From positions 204,516 through 268,515 of the forward strand of contig QANU01112598.1 in the NCBI GenBank assembly GCA_003254905.1: a DNA stretch of 64,000 nt. The letters are read 5' to 3'. This DNA comes from Nissolia schottii. Taxonomy: Eukaryota; Streptophyta; Magnoliopsida; Fabales; Fabaceae. Below the pieces are notes generated by a model. It was not told where the DNA came from. It saw nothing but the letters and a program-made list of their open reading frames with translations, and searched no databases. How positions within the stretch are numbered: position 1 is the stretch's first letter; each line of letters starts with the position of its first letter. Positions 13,491 through 24,796 of this stretch are shown here, piece by piece. Position numbers and translations under genes: made by a program.

Positions 13491-14640
13491 AAAAAATCAA
13501 TTTCCATACTTTGTCCTTTGTGGTCGGTAGGTTAATTGAGTTAATTACTTTGACTAAGACAATTTAATTTTATGTATTTAGAATAAGAATGTTGATTTGT
13601 TTATTAATTACCTAGGGACTTTTTGTTGTTAGACCCTCAATATTCTCCTCTAGAAGAAGAATAAGTAACCATCTATCATTTTATATAATATTATAGTATT
13701 ACTTTCCTTTAACGGTGCACGTTTTGGATTATGGTATTTTTCATTCATTAAATTGCGGGAGATATTCTTCTTTCAGTTTTGAAGGATATAATAATGTTAA
13801 CGATTATTTTTCGTCTTAATAAGCACATCTATCAGAAATTGAAATTGCGTTATTATATCTATGAGAGACTGAACTACTTAGCATTCCTGCAATGAATTGT
13901 TGAATTTTGGTTTAGAGTATCAAATATTAGTTCTTTGATATTGGTTAAATTAGTTCATTTTAAAGACTAACTTAATTGACTTTTAGTAATTTTAAAAATT
14001 AATATGATAATTTTTATAACTTAGTAACAAACTTGACTGATAATGATAATTTATGAGACAAATTTAAAAGTTCTTCCTAAATAAAATTATTGAAAATCAT
14101 TTTTATTGTAAGCGTGATTGAAAATGAGATTTTAAACTTATATCTATAGAGAAATAATACATGTAAAAATTGGATAACAAGTGTATAACATTTTCACAAA
14201 AGCATGAGTTCTATCATGTTCATATTTTTTCTTTCCATGATAAAATTTGTACTTTTGTAAGAGAATTATATCCTTATTACTCTAATTTTGTTATACAAAT
14301 AAAATTCTTGACGTCTATATCTATGCAAAAATCTCTTAAGCGTATAACCATAGAATACATATTTAATATTGTCTTATGAGGATAATGTTATAAAAGTCTT
14401 GACATGCCAATGGTATTGGCTCTTACTATAAAAATAAACAAAAATCAAGTTATTTATTTATTTCAGTTAATATTTGCATTAAATAGGGACAAAAATAGTA
14501 TTTAAACCTTGTTATTTTAATTCACCAATAAAGAACTCATGCATTTAATATTTGAAACCTTTATGGCAAAATTCATTATCCAACAATATTATCGCTAAAA
14601 TTAATTATGGTTTGATCAATTTTGACAAAATTATTTATTT
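13491..14640. other. AT-rich intergenic sequence upstream of the Dof gene
   Basis: No coding potential or recognised repeat family is seen. The 69-codon frame at 14170-14379 has no domain and lies in strongly AT-rich DNA. Confidence 0.35.
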
Positions 14641-14695
14641 TTTTCTGTAGAGATTCCAACCAAACTTTTCCAGTGAATAGTAGTATAATACAGTT

Positions 14696-14730
<35 letters not shown>

Positions 14731-15323
14731 CAGTGTTGTGTTTCTATTTGAAGTCTGAGAGAGCTCCTCATCTTCCATCAACATTTTCATACTCCAAGAA
14801 TATCATAAGTTCCTTCTCAATCTTCTCTTAAATACTGTACCAAACTCTTTCTCTTGATCCAAGCATAGAAGGGGGAAGGTTACATCCTCAAAATCAACCA
14901 CTCTTCATTTGGCATGTAATTTTCTTTTTGTCTCCCAAATTTTTATATTTTCCTGAAACAGCTCTGTGGAATTGCTTCTAGATAGGAAGCTTCTCATGTG
15001 AATTTTTATTTTTTTTTGGTCTGAAAAAAAAATATATCCCGACCTTTTTGTCCTCTTTCTACTTCCTTGTCTTAGTGGTGGTGGTTACTTTTTGCCACTT
15101 CACATCTTCAAAAGCAAACAACCCAATTTTCCCTCAAGGCCTCAATTTTAGATCTTAAAATTGAATCCAATAAAGGCCTCAATACCTTGAAAGATTTGAA
15201 CTTTGAGCTTTGTTTCCAAATTAAACAAACCCCATTTCCCCTAAGTTGTTAGAAAAGTGCTTTTGAAACTCAAATATACCTTCAAAAGTGCTTTGGAACT
15301 CAAAAAGAGAGAGCCTCAAAAGG
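14641..15323 (+). promoter_or_regulatory. Promoter/5' UTR region of the Dof gene with (GA)n tract
   Basis: The region upstream of the Dof start has TAGTATAATACAG at about 14680, a weak TATA-like site, followed immediately by a (GA)n tract at about 14698-14729. GA/CT tracts are common in plant 5' UTRs. From there to the ATG the sequence is pyrimidine-rich. The transcription start and any 5' UTR intron cannot be fixed from sequence alone. Confidence 0.4.
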
Positions 15324-15992
15324 ATGCAGGATCCAACAACATTCCAAGTCCAAGCCATGATGAAGCCCCATTTCCCTGAGCAGGAACAACTCAAGTGTCC
15401 CCGTTGCGATTCCACCAACACCAAGTTCTGTTACTACAACAACTACAACCTCTCGCAGCCGCGCCACTTCTGCAAGAATTGCCGGCGGTACTGGACCAAA
15501 GGGGGTGCCCTGAGGAACATACCCGTCGGCGGCGGCACCCGGAAGAGCAACAAGCGCTCATCCAGCGCCAAACGCGCCGCATCATCGCCATTGCCTTCAA
15601 TTTCACATGATGCTCCTATTACTACTAATGTTCTCGGGTCTGACCAGTTCCGGGTTGGTAACAACCCGGATGGTCAAGACCCGAGGGCGAAGAGTATAGG
15701 AGGGAGTTTCACCTCCTTCCTGGCATCAAGTGGACACTTTGGGACCCTCTTGGAGGGTCTTAATTCAAATGGGCCGGGCCTGAAAGTGCTGCAAATGGGT
15801 GAATTCGGCGGGAATCTGGGTTCAGGCCCGGTTGAAAATTCGGGTTCAGGTCGTACTTTGGGTTTGGAAGTGCAGGGCAATGGCGGCTCGGAAGGATTTC
15901 TGGCCTTGCAGAATGGTGATTCAAGCTGTTGGAATGGAGGTCATGGTTGGTCTGATCTTGCAATATACACACCTGGCTCAAGCTTTCAGTAG
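15324..15992 (+). CDS. Dof-type zinc-finger transcription factor
   Basis: This single-exon gene encodes a 222-aa nuclear DNA-binding protein of the plant-specific Dof family, which recognises AAAG cores. The Dof domain occupies about residues 23-75, beginning [19 protein letters not shown] and ending [14 protein letters not shown]. The four zinc ligands are Cys25, Cys28, Cys50 and Cys53. A basic Lys/Arg/Ser-rich stretch (74-88) follows and could serve nuclear import. The rest is Gly/Ser-rich, ending [14 protein letters not shown]. The N-terminal MQDPTTFQ and the finger sequence resemble Arabidopsis Dof1.7/Dof3.1. I chose the ATG at 15324: the frame extends 36 bp upstream only through a non-ATG codon, and MQD is the usual family start. 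The coding region is GC-richer than its surroundings. Confidence 0.95.
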   Translation: MQDPTTFQVQAMMKPHFPEQEQLKCPRCDSTNTKFCYYNNYNLSQPRHFCKNCRRYWTKGGALRNIPVGGGTRKSNKRSSSAKRAASSPLPSISHDAPITTNVLGSDQFRVGNNPDGQDPRAKSIGGSFTSFLASSGHFGTLLEGLNSNGPGLKVLQMGEFGGNLGSGPVENSGSGRTLGLEVQGNGGSEGFLALQNGDSSCWNGGHGWSDLAIYTPGSSFQ

Positions 15993-18332
15993 AAGAAGAA
16001 AAAAAAAAGTGTTGAGCCTTTATGGCTTTATATAGCTTCTTAAATTATGGTGATTAATGCTCTTCATTTTATTTTTTATACTCAAGACCTTATGGTTATT
16101 TTAAGAGTTACATATGATTAATGCTTTTTTTTTTTTTAATTTTATATGTTTGTGATTTGTGTTTTAAAATTACCAATGTTGGAAATGAGATGAAAAGAAA
16201 GGATTTTTTTCCCTTTTTCTTTTAGGAGATAGTGTGGTGGAGGGATGTGAAATGTAGTTGTTATAGCAACTGTTTGTCATAACATGTAATTCTGTATATG
16301 TTTTGTGAATAGCTTTTGAAGCATTCATTCATGTATACATTGGATGTCTGCAAGTTGTTTTTGCATTATTTAGATATATTATATTTGAGGGAATGTGGGG
16401 GCAAGGATATTGGGAAATCTAAAGTACACTGTTTAGATGTTATATCTTGTTTGTACTTTGTCAATTGAGAGCTTGACAAACTGACATGGGTTTCAGCTCT
16501 TTATTTAATCCTTTAATTTCAAATTTAGAAAAAAGTTCTACACAACCATGAATTTTGCCAGAGTATATGATTCACTTTGATTATTAGACGAAGAAGAAGT
16601 GAGTGAATTTTGCCACTTCATTTCATTCTATTACCACCATGATTTCTTACCATTATGATTTCCTTCAAAATTTTTGATTGCGTTATGCTTATGCATCATC
16701 ACTCTAAAATTTATGGCTTTAGCTTTACGGTTTGGCTCTATTCCAAAAGATGTGGGATTTGGATCATTCAAATTATAGGCTTTTTTTTTTTGGTTGACTC
16801 AGTCGCTTGCTACGAGACTCAGAAGAATGCACTAAAATGTAGCCTACCCATAACTCTAAATTCAAGTTGAATTGTTTGTCGTTTTGTGATCAAGGTGTGT
16901 CTGTTCTTTTAATGGACGTGTGATCATCTTAATTCTCAAGTGGGCACTCATAGTCCACATACCATGATCTCTTTATTATGGACCACTATGTTCTCCAAGT
17001 TACCATTTCATTTGCCCCGGCACATGTGTGGGGTTGGCATCATTTCAAATGGAGTAATATTATAAGCAAATAATTTATAGCTCCAACAATACTTTTTTGT
17101 GTACACCTTTAGAAAAACTTTTGCTTGGTGTTGAAGGGTCATGAGAATATACTTAACACTACATAATTAATGACACTTTAGCCTCTACTTAAGAAGACTT
17201 ACTACTTTAAGATATGTTGTTAGTTGAAAGTAAAAATGAGAAATTTTTATGGATGTTGAAGTTCATGTGTAAATTATATATACAGTGAACCTTATTATTT
17301 TTTCCTCTATCGAATATTTGTCGTGCCCCCTCTCCTTCAAACCCTAGATTAGGGGCTGTCGCCAGCCTCGTTAGGCTCGCTCGCGATAAGCCCTAGCCAT
17401 CAACCTCCCCTAGCTAGTTACATCTTCCTTACATACATTTGTTTTTCTTTTCCCCTTCTTTTTTCTTCCCTTGTATACTTGAAACCGTCGCCGCCATCCC
17501 GCTCCTTCCTTTGACATATCAGTGCCATCACTCACCATTCTTAACTAAGTGATATCAATTGGTTTTTTCTTTCAGCTTAAGCACAAAGTATTTTCTTCTT
17601 CTTCACTAATTGCTTTTATGTTTTTATTTGTTATTTTACTAAATTTTAAATTAACAAATTACATATAAAATATAATTATATTATTTATAAGACAACTAAA
17701 ATTGTGCAAAACATTAGCACATAAAAAATTGCAGATAACAAACTATGAAAACAAAGTTAAAAAATATATGTGCCTAAATATTTGAATAACTAATAATTTA
17801 AAATAAAATATTTATTTACTTTAAAAATGTTGATTTGAATGGACTACTAAGAACAATTTTTTTTATAAGTATATGAAAATATTTTTGTTAAAAAATGAGA
17901 ATTTGATCTTTATTCTTTTTAGAAAAGGGTTCAAAATTCTTTTATTTGAAAAAAAAAGAGAAAAATACACATATTAGATAAAAATATTGTGTATAACAGC
18001 TATAAAAAAATCAATACTTTGATATTTGATTTTTAATCATTATCACGTCTTTTTATAAAAAAATATTATTTAATTTTTTTTTCAAAAATACTAACAATCT
18101 CGTGTATCACACCTATAATATCTCTAGTTTAGACTGATTTGTTATGCTTCTAATATTGGCATTTATTGTCCTAGGCCTAAAATAGACATATAACCACTTT
18201 TGTACATTTCACAGTCAGTATTCGTTCTAAGACGTAGACATCCATATCGTCTTTTTTTCACCCATTTTTTCTAACGACTAACTTAATTTTAAGTATCTTC
18301 TTTAGTTTTTAATTTTAAAAATAATTTTAAGA
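15993..18332. other. 3' UTR of Dof and intergenic sequence
   Basis: The first 400 bp after the stop probably hold the 3' UTR. The segment 17320-17520 is less AT-rich (AAACCCTAG, GCTCGCTCGCGA) and looks like an orphan 5' UTR or repeat edge, but no reading frame follows it. 17620-18330 is extremely AT-rich. No gene is recognised. Confidence 0.35.
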
Positions 18333-18340
18333 TTAATCAA

Positions 18341-19474
18341 GTTTTTAGTCCCTATAAAATTGAAAAGTTTGGTTTTAGTCCTTATATAAAAGTTTTAGTC
18401 CCTGCAAAATTTAAAAGTTTAGTTTTAGTTCTTGGAGTTGTATGAGAGTTGACTGTGCTGACGTGGACGCGTTAGGTGCTGACGCGGCGCTGATGCGGCG
18501 CGCCACGCGGGATGCCACGTGGCAGAACCCCCCAAAACTCAACCCATGACCCGTGACCCGCCTGGCCTACCCGTTTTTAAAATTAAAATTTAAAAAATGG
18601 CATTTTCGTCCCCTAGCCCCCCTATCTCCTCCTCTCTCTGTCAACCACCCACCCACCCCACCCCTTCCGTCGCTCCTCTCCGCTGCCCCGCCGTCGACAA
18701 TGTCTCTGACTGCAGGGCCTACACCTCCATTTACACCGCCTATCTCTCCAGCCCCACCGACCCTGACACTGCCAAGTGCCTCTTCGGCCTCGACTTCTCC
18801 TCCAACGCTTCTGATGGAAAGGGCAAGGTGGTCGCTATAGTGGCTTCCGTTGCCGTGGTGGTTTCGATTGCGGGGGCGGGTGGGTTTTGGGGTTGGTTGA
18901 GATGGAAGAGGAATAAGAAGAAGCGCAAGTATTCGGTGGGGAAGGGGAGATGCGGTGGGAATCTGGATTGGATTCGATGAGCCAGAGCACGACCTTGATT
19001 AGGTTTTCATTCGACGAAATCAGGAAGGCGACGAGGAATTTCTCGGGGGATAACATAATTGGGAGCGGAGGGTACGAGAACATATACAAGGGTTTGCTGA
19101 ATGACGGGTCTCAGGTGGCACTGAAGAGGTCTAAGAACTGCTTCGTGGCGGGCGATGCGAGCTTCACCCACGAGGTTGAGGTGATCGCCAGCGTGAGGCA
19201 CGTGGATTGACGGGGCTTGACGGCGGGGNATTTTAAAAATGGGTCGGGTCAGGTGGGTCACGGGTCATGGGTTGAGTTTGGAGGGGGTTATGCCACGTGG
19301 CATCCCGCGTGGTGCGCCGCATCAGCGCTGCGTCAGCACCTGACGCGTCCACGTCAGAATAGTTAACTCTCATACAACTCCATGGACTAAAACCAAACTT
19401 TTAAATTTTGCAGGGACTAAAACTTCTATATAGGAACTAAAACCAAACTTTTCAATTTTATATGAACTAAAAAC
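18341..19474. mobile_element. MULE-like (Pack-MULE type) element with long TIRs and a captured gene fragment
   Basis: About 255 bp at the left (18341-18598) recur inverted at the right (about 19230-19474) with high identity. The ends are GTTTTTAG...CTAAAAAC. Shared blocks include GGACTAAAACC-type terminal motifs, GACGTGGACGCGT, GCCACGTGGCA and CAACCCATGACCCGTGACCC. The flanks are TTAATCAA (18333-18340) and TTAATTAA (19475-19482), 7 of 8 matching. No transposase lies inside; the 630 bp interior is a receptor-kinase fragment. Long TIRs plus captured exon sequence fit a Pack-MULE, but the 8 bp rather than 9 bp flanking match leaves hAT-like origin open. A single undetermined base (N) lies at 19229. 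Confidence 0.75.
18597..19210 (+). pseudogene. Captured RKF3-like receptor kinase fragment
   Basis: This gene fragment lies between the two long TIRs. Positions 18597-18940 encode an extracellular tail (DNVSDCRAYTSIYTAYLSS...CLFGLDFSS), a transmembrane segment (VVAIVASVAVVVSIAGAGG) and a basic stop-transfer stretch (WKRNKKKRK). From about 18960 another frame encodes the juxtamembrane region and kinase N-lobe: SQSTTLIRFSFDEIRKATRNFS, the glycine loop, the VALKR lysine segment and HEVEVIASVRHV. Order and sequence match RKF3-type receptor-like kinases. Defects: a frameshift between the membrane part and the kinase, Gly-to-Glu in the third loop glycine (GSGGYENIYKG), no signal peptide, and no kinase beyond subdomain III/IV. 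A stop follows RHVD at 19210. Confidence 0.75.
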
Positions 19475-19688
19475 TTAATTAACACATAATTTTATATTAA
19501 CTTTTTAATAATTATAATTAAAATTATTTTATTTTTTATTTTATAATGACAGCCACATATCAAAATGTCTTATTTTATTAACTTTAAAAGTGAGAGGGAC
19601 TCTTTAGCAAAAAGAATGTTACTGTAATCTTTGTCAATTTGTCCCATCTAACATCACTAATGAGAATTAAGTAAGTACCCTTCTCTCT

Positions 19689-19850
19689 TAGATCTGTAGC
19701 AATCTGAATCCTCCAAGATCCAGCATCTTCTCCTTCTGCTCTTCCGTGACCTTCGTCCTAAACCCTCCTCCGCCGCTGGCACCGCCTTTGGGGTTTGAAA
19801 TGTCCTCCCTCGCGCATAAGTACTCCACTGGAGAGCAGTAGTAGACCGAA
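19689..19850 (-). pseudogene. ZF-HD homeodomain gene fragment
   Basis: On the minus strand a short frame reads REDISNPKGGASGGGG, then FRTKVTEEQKEKMLD, then after a one- or two-base shift RIQIATDL. This matches the linker and first helix of plant zinc-finger homeodomain proteins, where the family has FRTKFTQEQKEKML followed by a LGWRIQ motif. The zinc-finger half and the rest of the homeodomain are absent. It is a fragment, located 210 bp beyond the right end of the MULE-like element. Confidence 0.45.
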
Positions 19851-20449
19851 AATGAAGGCAGATTGTTTAATTGGTTTTAGATCTGGCAAATATTTTTGAC
19901 CATTCATTGAAAAGGGGCTTTTTGGTTTTTGATCCGAGTATTTTTTGGATAACGGTCAGTGGTGAACGGAGGTAAGTGGAGCAGAGGGTTGGCGCCGTTT
20001 CTTGCTAATATTGATTATTAAATAAATAAGCATGTTTTGCGGTCAATAATCTTTTAAATTTTACCGTCCGTATAAATGCAAAACCATAATTTTAGTATTC
20101 AGTTCTTAAAGGGTTAAAAGCATAAATTTTCCAGTAATCTCAACCCTCAATTTATATTTTAAAGGACACAATGCTTGCACCAACTTGATCCTAAAACTTA
20201 CTCGGACCATTTGAGTCAGCTCCTTCAAAGACAAATGACAGTTAAGCTTTGACTTGGATTGCCATATTTATTTGCCAACCACATGACAAGAAAGAAGATA
20301 TGACTTTGCTTCCTTCCTCTAATAAATGTAGACCATGTCAGCTAGAAGATAAGTTAGGTACTGAGGTGGAGAAAATGTTGGGTTTGGGTGCTCATGAATC
20401 ACACCAATTAAGCATGGGTTTGGCTGCGGGAATGAATCTGTCTCGTGTT

Positions 20450-20590
20450 AAATATTGTCATGGTCATGTTATAAAGAAAAACATATAAACATTTGAGTTG
20501 TGTCCCAATAATTTTAAGGAGATTTCATTTATTCAAATTCTTTATTTTTTTTCCTTTTAACATGACCAAATTTGACAATTTTTGACATGA
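20450..20590. mobile_element. Hairpin MITE, copy 2
   Basis: GGTCATGTTATAAAGAAAAA at the left is repeated inverted at the right (TTCCTTTTAACATGACC) around the centre AATAATTTTAAGGAGATTTC. The centre corresponds to TTATTAATTTTAAGAGAATTTC in the copy at 13340-13490, so both belong to one short foldback family. The arms are less well matched than in copy 1. Confidence 0.5.
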
Positions 20591-21159
20591 TTCATTCCAA
20601 TTTGAATGTTGTTCCAAAATCAATTTTAACCTACCAAAATTTGGGCACAATGCTTAGTTTTATTTGGTTCTTCTTGCATGGTATCCTTAAAATCGATTTT
20701 AGGGTTCAAAATTGATTTTCGACAACGAAAGTGAGAGTTTATTAATTTTGCAGTTGATTATTACCAGAGTCCATTTTGGCTACACCTTATCTTATAATAT
20801 ATCTAAAAGTGATTTTAATCAATACTATTCAAATAATACTATTTTGTCAAAATCAATATTTAAAAAAAAAACTATCAAACATATACCCCTTTAACTTGAA
20901 CTCAATTTTAACCGAAACCAATTATGACAAAATTAATTTCATCAATAATCAATTTTGCAAACGCATAACCAAACACTAAAATCGTTCTTTGTTCAATTAT
21001 ATAGTGACAGTTTAGCTAAAATTTTATTGATGGATTTTTTTCACTGGTTAAAGTCAAAATATTACTTTATAAATAAACAGAATACACGTTTACCAGAATA
21101 CTTTATAAATAATAATTTCTCTCCTAGGTGTGTTTGGTCAATCACACGTTTAGTTGGAT
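20591..21159. other. AT-rich sequence, possible MITE
   Basis: TTTAGTTTTATTTGGTT near 20652 and AACCAAACACTAAAA near 20968 are roughly inverted, so a MITE of about 320 bp may lie here. The interior has the 'aaaatcgatttt' style of plant MITEs. The evidence is weak. Confidence 0.25.
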
Positions 21160-23420
21160 ACTAGATTTGGATTTGGCTATTGGAAAGAATGATTACACAA
21201 TTTTTATTGGAAAGTTGTGGATGATGGTCGATTGAAGAGGTTTCTGGTTGGTAGTGATAGGGTTCCCCTCTTTGCATCTCCAATTTGTTAATGATACAAT
21301 ATTATTCTGCCCAATCGACCAATGAAGATACTATTAACAACTATTTGATGTTGTTGGATGGCTTCTGCACTATGTCTAGATTATGCATTAATGACAAGAA
21401 ATCAGCACTCTAGTCAGATGGTGGAAAGAACTAAGGTCATGATGAATTACGAAATTGCCTCGCTTCCATTTATTTATCTTGGGATCCTGAGGGGTGCAAA
21501 CCCGGAGAGATTGGTACACGGGCTCCCTTCACTGAAAAATTTGAAGACAAATTAAGCATGTGGTGCTCCAAATTTCTATCCAAGGCTGGTAAAATTGTGC
21601 TAATCAAATCTATCATCAATACATAGTCTTCCTCTTTATTATCTTAGCATGTTCAAGATGCCAAAGACGCAGTGTTTTTCGGGAAAAACCAAATGGAGAT
21701 TGGGGAATTCCGCTGATTAAATGGAGCCAAATTTAGTTACCTAGAGAATATGAGGGATTAAGTGTTGGTGATTTGACGGCTAAGAGCTTTTATTCAAATG
21801 GTGGTGGAGGTTTGCACTCTTTGGAAGAGTGTAGTGATTTCATGCAACAAAGTGGTTGGATTTGGGAAGCCTGAAATGCATCGTCTGTCTGAAGCTAAAT
21901 GGCGGTCTATTGCAAACAATATGGGAAATTCAGGACAACAATTGGCTGAAAAAGTCCACAAGGAAGGCATTAGAGTTGAAATTGGGAATGAGGAAGTTAC
22001 CCTTGAGAGGATTTGTGGGTCGGTGAGAAGATCTTGAAGGATTCTTTTCTATGTCTCTATTATGTTGTTATCAATGAAAATGTCCAAAGTTGTTGACAAT
22101 TGCTTTTGGGACCGCCTGAAATGGGTCTGGTGCTTTGAATCAGATTTTTAATTTGCGCATGCGGTTGTGGTTGCGGTTGCGGTTGTTGCGATTGCAGGTA
22201 TTGTAGTTGCTACAATGCAGTTACAATCGGTGTGACGTGATTTTTTTTTTTTAAATTTTCACATAATTTGATTTTTTTTTCATTTATATTCATTGTAACT
22301 TTATATAAACTTTTATCAATATTTTAAGATTTTATATCATCTCAATAAATAATTTAAATTAGATCTATAAATAAAAAATAAATGATTATTAAAATAATTA
22401 TTCTAAATAGTATTTTTAACATATTATACAAACATATACAAGTATAACAATAACAATGAAGTAGAAAATTTATGAACCAAAAGACCGCACAAGAGAAGGT
22501 AATAAGAAGTGAATCTATGACAGACGAAGATGAAATGATGACACCTATAAAGAAAGGATGAGAAAAATAGTAATAGACGAATCAATAGTAGTTAAAAGAC
22601 CGCAAAGTGAAATGTGAGAACAGGATGTCGGATAAGAGAAAATGAAAGTCGATTTTTATTTTTTGCAGCCGTTATAGTTGCAATCCTATGAATTTGGTTC
22701 ACAATGCAATTGTAGTTCGATGCCGTTGCGAAGCTTACGGCATTAGCAATATTGCGGCTTGATGCGGACCGCAATTTAAAACCATGCTTCGAATGGAAAA
22801 GGGACCTTTTTCCAATGGGAGCTGAATCTACTAAATGAGATGAAAAATGTCCTCTCCATTGCCACTTTAAATAGTAGCAGAATTTCCAATGTAATATGGA
22901 AATTAGACAAGAAGGGTATGTACTCGGTGAAATCCTTCATCCATGCAGCAACACATAACCAACATACCAACTCTTTCAACTTTGTTGGGAAAGTATGGAA
23001 AGAATTGGTTCCGCCTAGGGTGGAAATGCTCTCATGGTTTGTCATGCTGGGAAGATTCAACACGAAAGATAGGCTTGTAATGAATTTGGAATGCGTTCTA
23101 TGTAAAAGGGAAGTGCAAAGTCCCAACCATCTATTTTTCTAATGATCTTTCTCGCTAAATATTTGGGCAGTGTGAAAACAGAAATGGAACATTGTCTGGG
23201 TTAGTCTTAGAACTGCTAAAGAATTCTCTGAGTCCTGGATCTCAATTACTGTCAAAGAAAAAAATAAGAAGGAATGGTGTCGTGCTTTTAAGGCTCCCTG
23301 TGGATCACGTGGATGGCGAGGGATCGAAGCATTTTTGAAGGAGTCGCATTGCCTATTGATGAATCAATTGCTTTGGCTGAGTTGTGGGTATCCCAATGGT
23401 CTAATTTTTGCAAATAACCA
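21160..23420 (+). pseudogene. Degraded non-LTR (LINE) reverse transcriptase, interrupted
   Basis: These are remains of the 3' half of a plant LINE. Around 21240-21330 frames read RFLVGSDRVPLF and a degenerate active-site region (FVNDTILFC). At 21440-21530 is LPFIYLGILRGANP, and near 21580 SKAGKIVLIKSI, all typical of the RT thumb region. After the inserted hAT-like element (22141-22786), 22840-23140 encodes the zf-RVT part: WKLDKKGMYSVKSFIHA, KVWKELVPPRVEMLSWFV, LGRFNTKDRLVMN. Near 23390 LWVSQWSNFCK closes the region. Many frameshifts and stops show it is dead. Confidence 0.75.
22141..22786. mobile_element. hAT-like non-autonomous element inside the LINE
   Basis: The left end CAGATTTTTAATTTGCG and the reverse-complemented right end CATGGTTTTAAATTGCG form imperfect TIRs. 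The element is flanked by CTTTGAAT (22133-22140) and CTTCGAAT (22787-22794), an 8 bp target duplication with one mismatch, as expected for hAT. The ends are rich in GCGGTTGTGGTTGCGG-like sequence. No transposase is present. The LINE reading resumes on the other side. Confidence 0.7.
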
Positions 23421-24470
23421 GGTACCTCTTCGATGGAATCATACTCCGTGTGATTGGGTTATTTTTGTTTCCACTACGCTCGAATAATTTGATTATGATC
23501 CTGGTGCTGGTTCGTTTATGATCGTCCAAGTTTAAATAGTGATTCCTTCTCTCTGAATTTCTATTGAGGAACTCACGGATTTTTGCTAGCAGAGAAGCCC
23601 TGTTATCTGCTGTTTTTATGTGCCCCAGTTTTGGATTGATACACTGCTGTTGCGGATTCTTTTGGGTTTCTGTTCTTCGAATCTCTATTGCTATTTTGGT
23701 GGCCTGTGCCTGCGAGTGCAAAGTGCGAGTGCACTTTGATTGGTGGCTAATGGATCTCCTAAGAGTGCCCTTGGGAAAGAGAATCAATAAGTGTCGTTTG
23801 ATGCTCCTGAAGACTAACTTTGCTTTTAGGCCAGAAACAATCATGTTGCTAGTACAATGTCTTTGGGATCAAGATAACAATCTTTTCATCAAAACATCAG
23901 GCCACGACATTAAAGGAGAGCATGTATATTGAGACATTCTCATATGCTAGCGCTAGAACTTCCCTCTTCAACCTAGGGAGGAAGACTCAGATCCATCAAT
24001 TTTAAATTCAACTCTCAATTGTGAGTCACAGTTGAGATTATTCGCCTATTTATATTCTCTAAATTAGTATAGTATCAATATCAATAACCATCTTCAAACC
24101 AACCTTGCCCTCAAAGTTGCTAAAAGAAAGTGTGCCGAGCTATATTTAAAACGACCTTCTTCACCACCCAATGCACAAAGAAAATAAAGCCAGTAAATTG
24201 CCTTTAAAGCCCTATCCATGGTCAAAGCAACCAAAGTCAACATTGGTTGTCACTGTGCATACTCAAAGCAACAACCAATGTTGATATCCAGCTTGTTCCA
24301 TGAACATTAAACACAGTAACCAGAAAGCTCTATTACCTTGTTCCCGAAGTGCCTTTTAAGTTTTAACCATGGAATTAGATTGCTTGAGCTTCACGACTAA
24401 TGTCATGGTGCAATGATACTAACAATACCTTATTACATGATTCCAAATGACCCATAACCACGTGCCCCTA
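23421..24470. other. LINE 3' end and unassigned sequence
   Basis: 23421-23930 probably contains the untranslated tail of the LINE. 23940-24470 has no recognised gene. It may hold further remains of the PPR fragment that follows, but I could not read any. Confidence 0.3.
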
Positions 24471-24479
24471 TTATGCAAG

Positions 24480-24681
24480 TGAACCCAAAAATGATTGCTC
24501 TAAACAAACCCACAATCATGGTATTCCAACAAAACCAAATTCTTTTCAGGAATGAACTCAAAAACAGCAAAAGCATAATCTGCATGTCCTTCACGAGGAT
24601 ACCCAGAACAGTGCTAGACACATTTCTTACAGGCTCTTCATCAAACACCTTCCTAGCTTCACCCAATGAACCAAAAATTCA
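24480..24681 (-). pseudogene. PPR protein gene fragment
   Basis: On the minus strand the frame reads IFGSLGEARKVFDEEPVRNVSS. Another frame reads HADYAFAVFEFIPEKNL and a third WNTMIVGLFRA. Together these give the order expected in a plant pentatricopeptide repeat protein (EARKVFDEMPxRNV, AxxVFxxIPEKN, WNTMI). At least two frameshifts and a stop just upstream make it non-functional. It lies about 115 bp beyond the stop codon of the F-box gene, on the same strand, and may fall within that gene's 3' UTR. Confidence 0.6.
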
Positions 24682-24796
24682 CGTGCATGTGAACCAAGAT
24701 GTTCCAGTGCAAATAGAGAACCACAAAATAATTAAAGCAAGACACAGAAGTCAAGAGTTGATAAGTAAGCATGCCTATCAGCTGATAATAACAAAG

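Noticed and set aside
15288..15323. Upstream extension of the Dof frame
   Set aside because: Starts at a GTG; the family-typical MQD start at 15324 is the first ATG in frame.
15391..15981. Several alternative frames over the Dof gene
   Set aside because: Shadows of a GC-rich coding region; the Dof zinc finger defines the true frame.
23401..23844. 147-codon minus-strand frame overlapping a 122-codon plus-strand frame
   Set aside because: It lies in the tail of a dead LINE; no motif on either strand.
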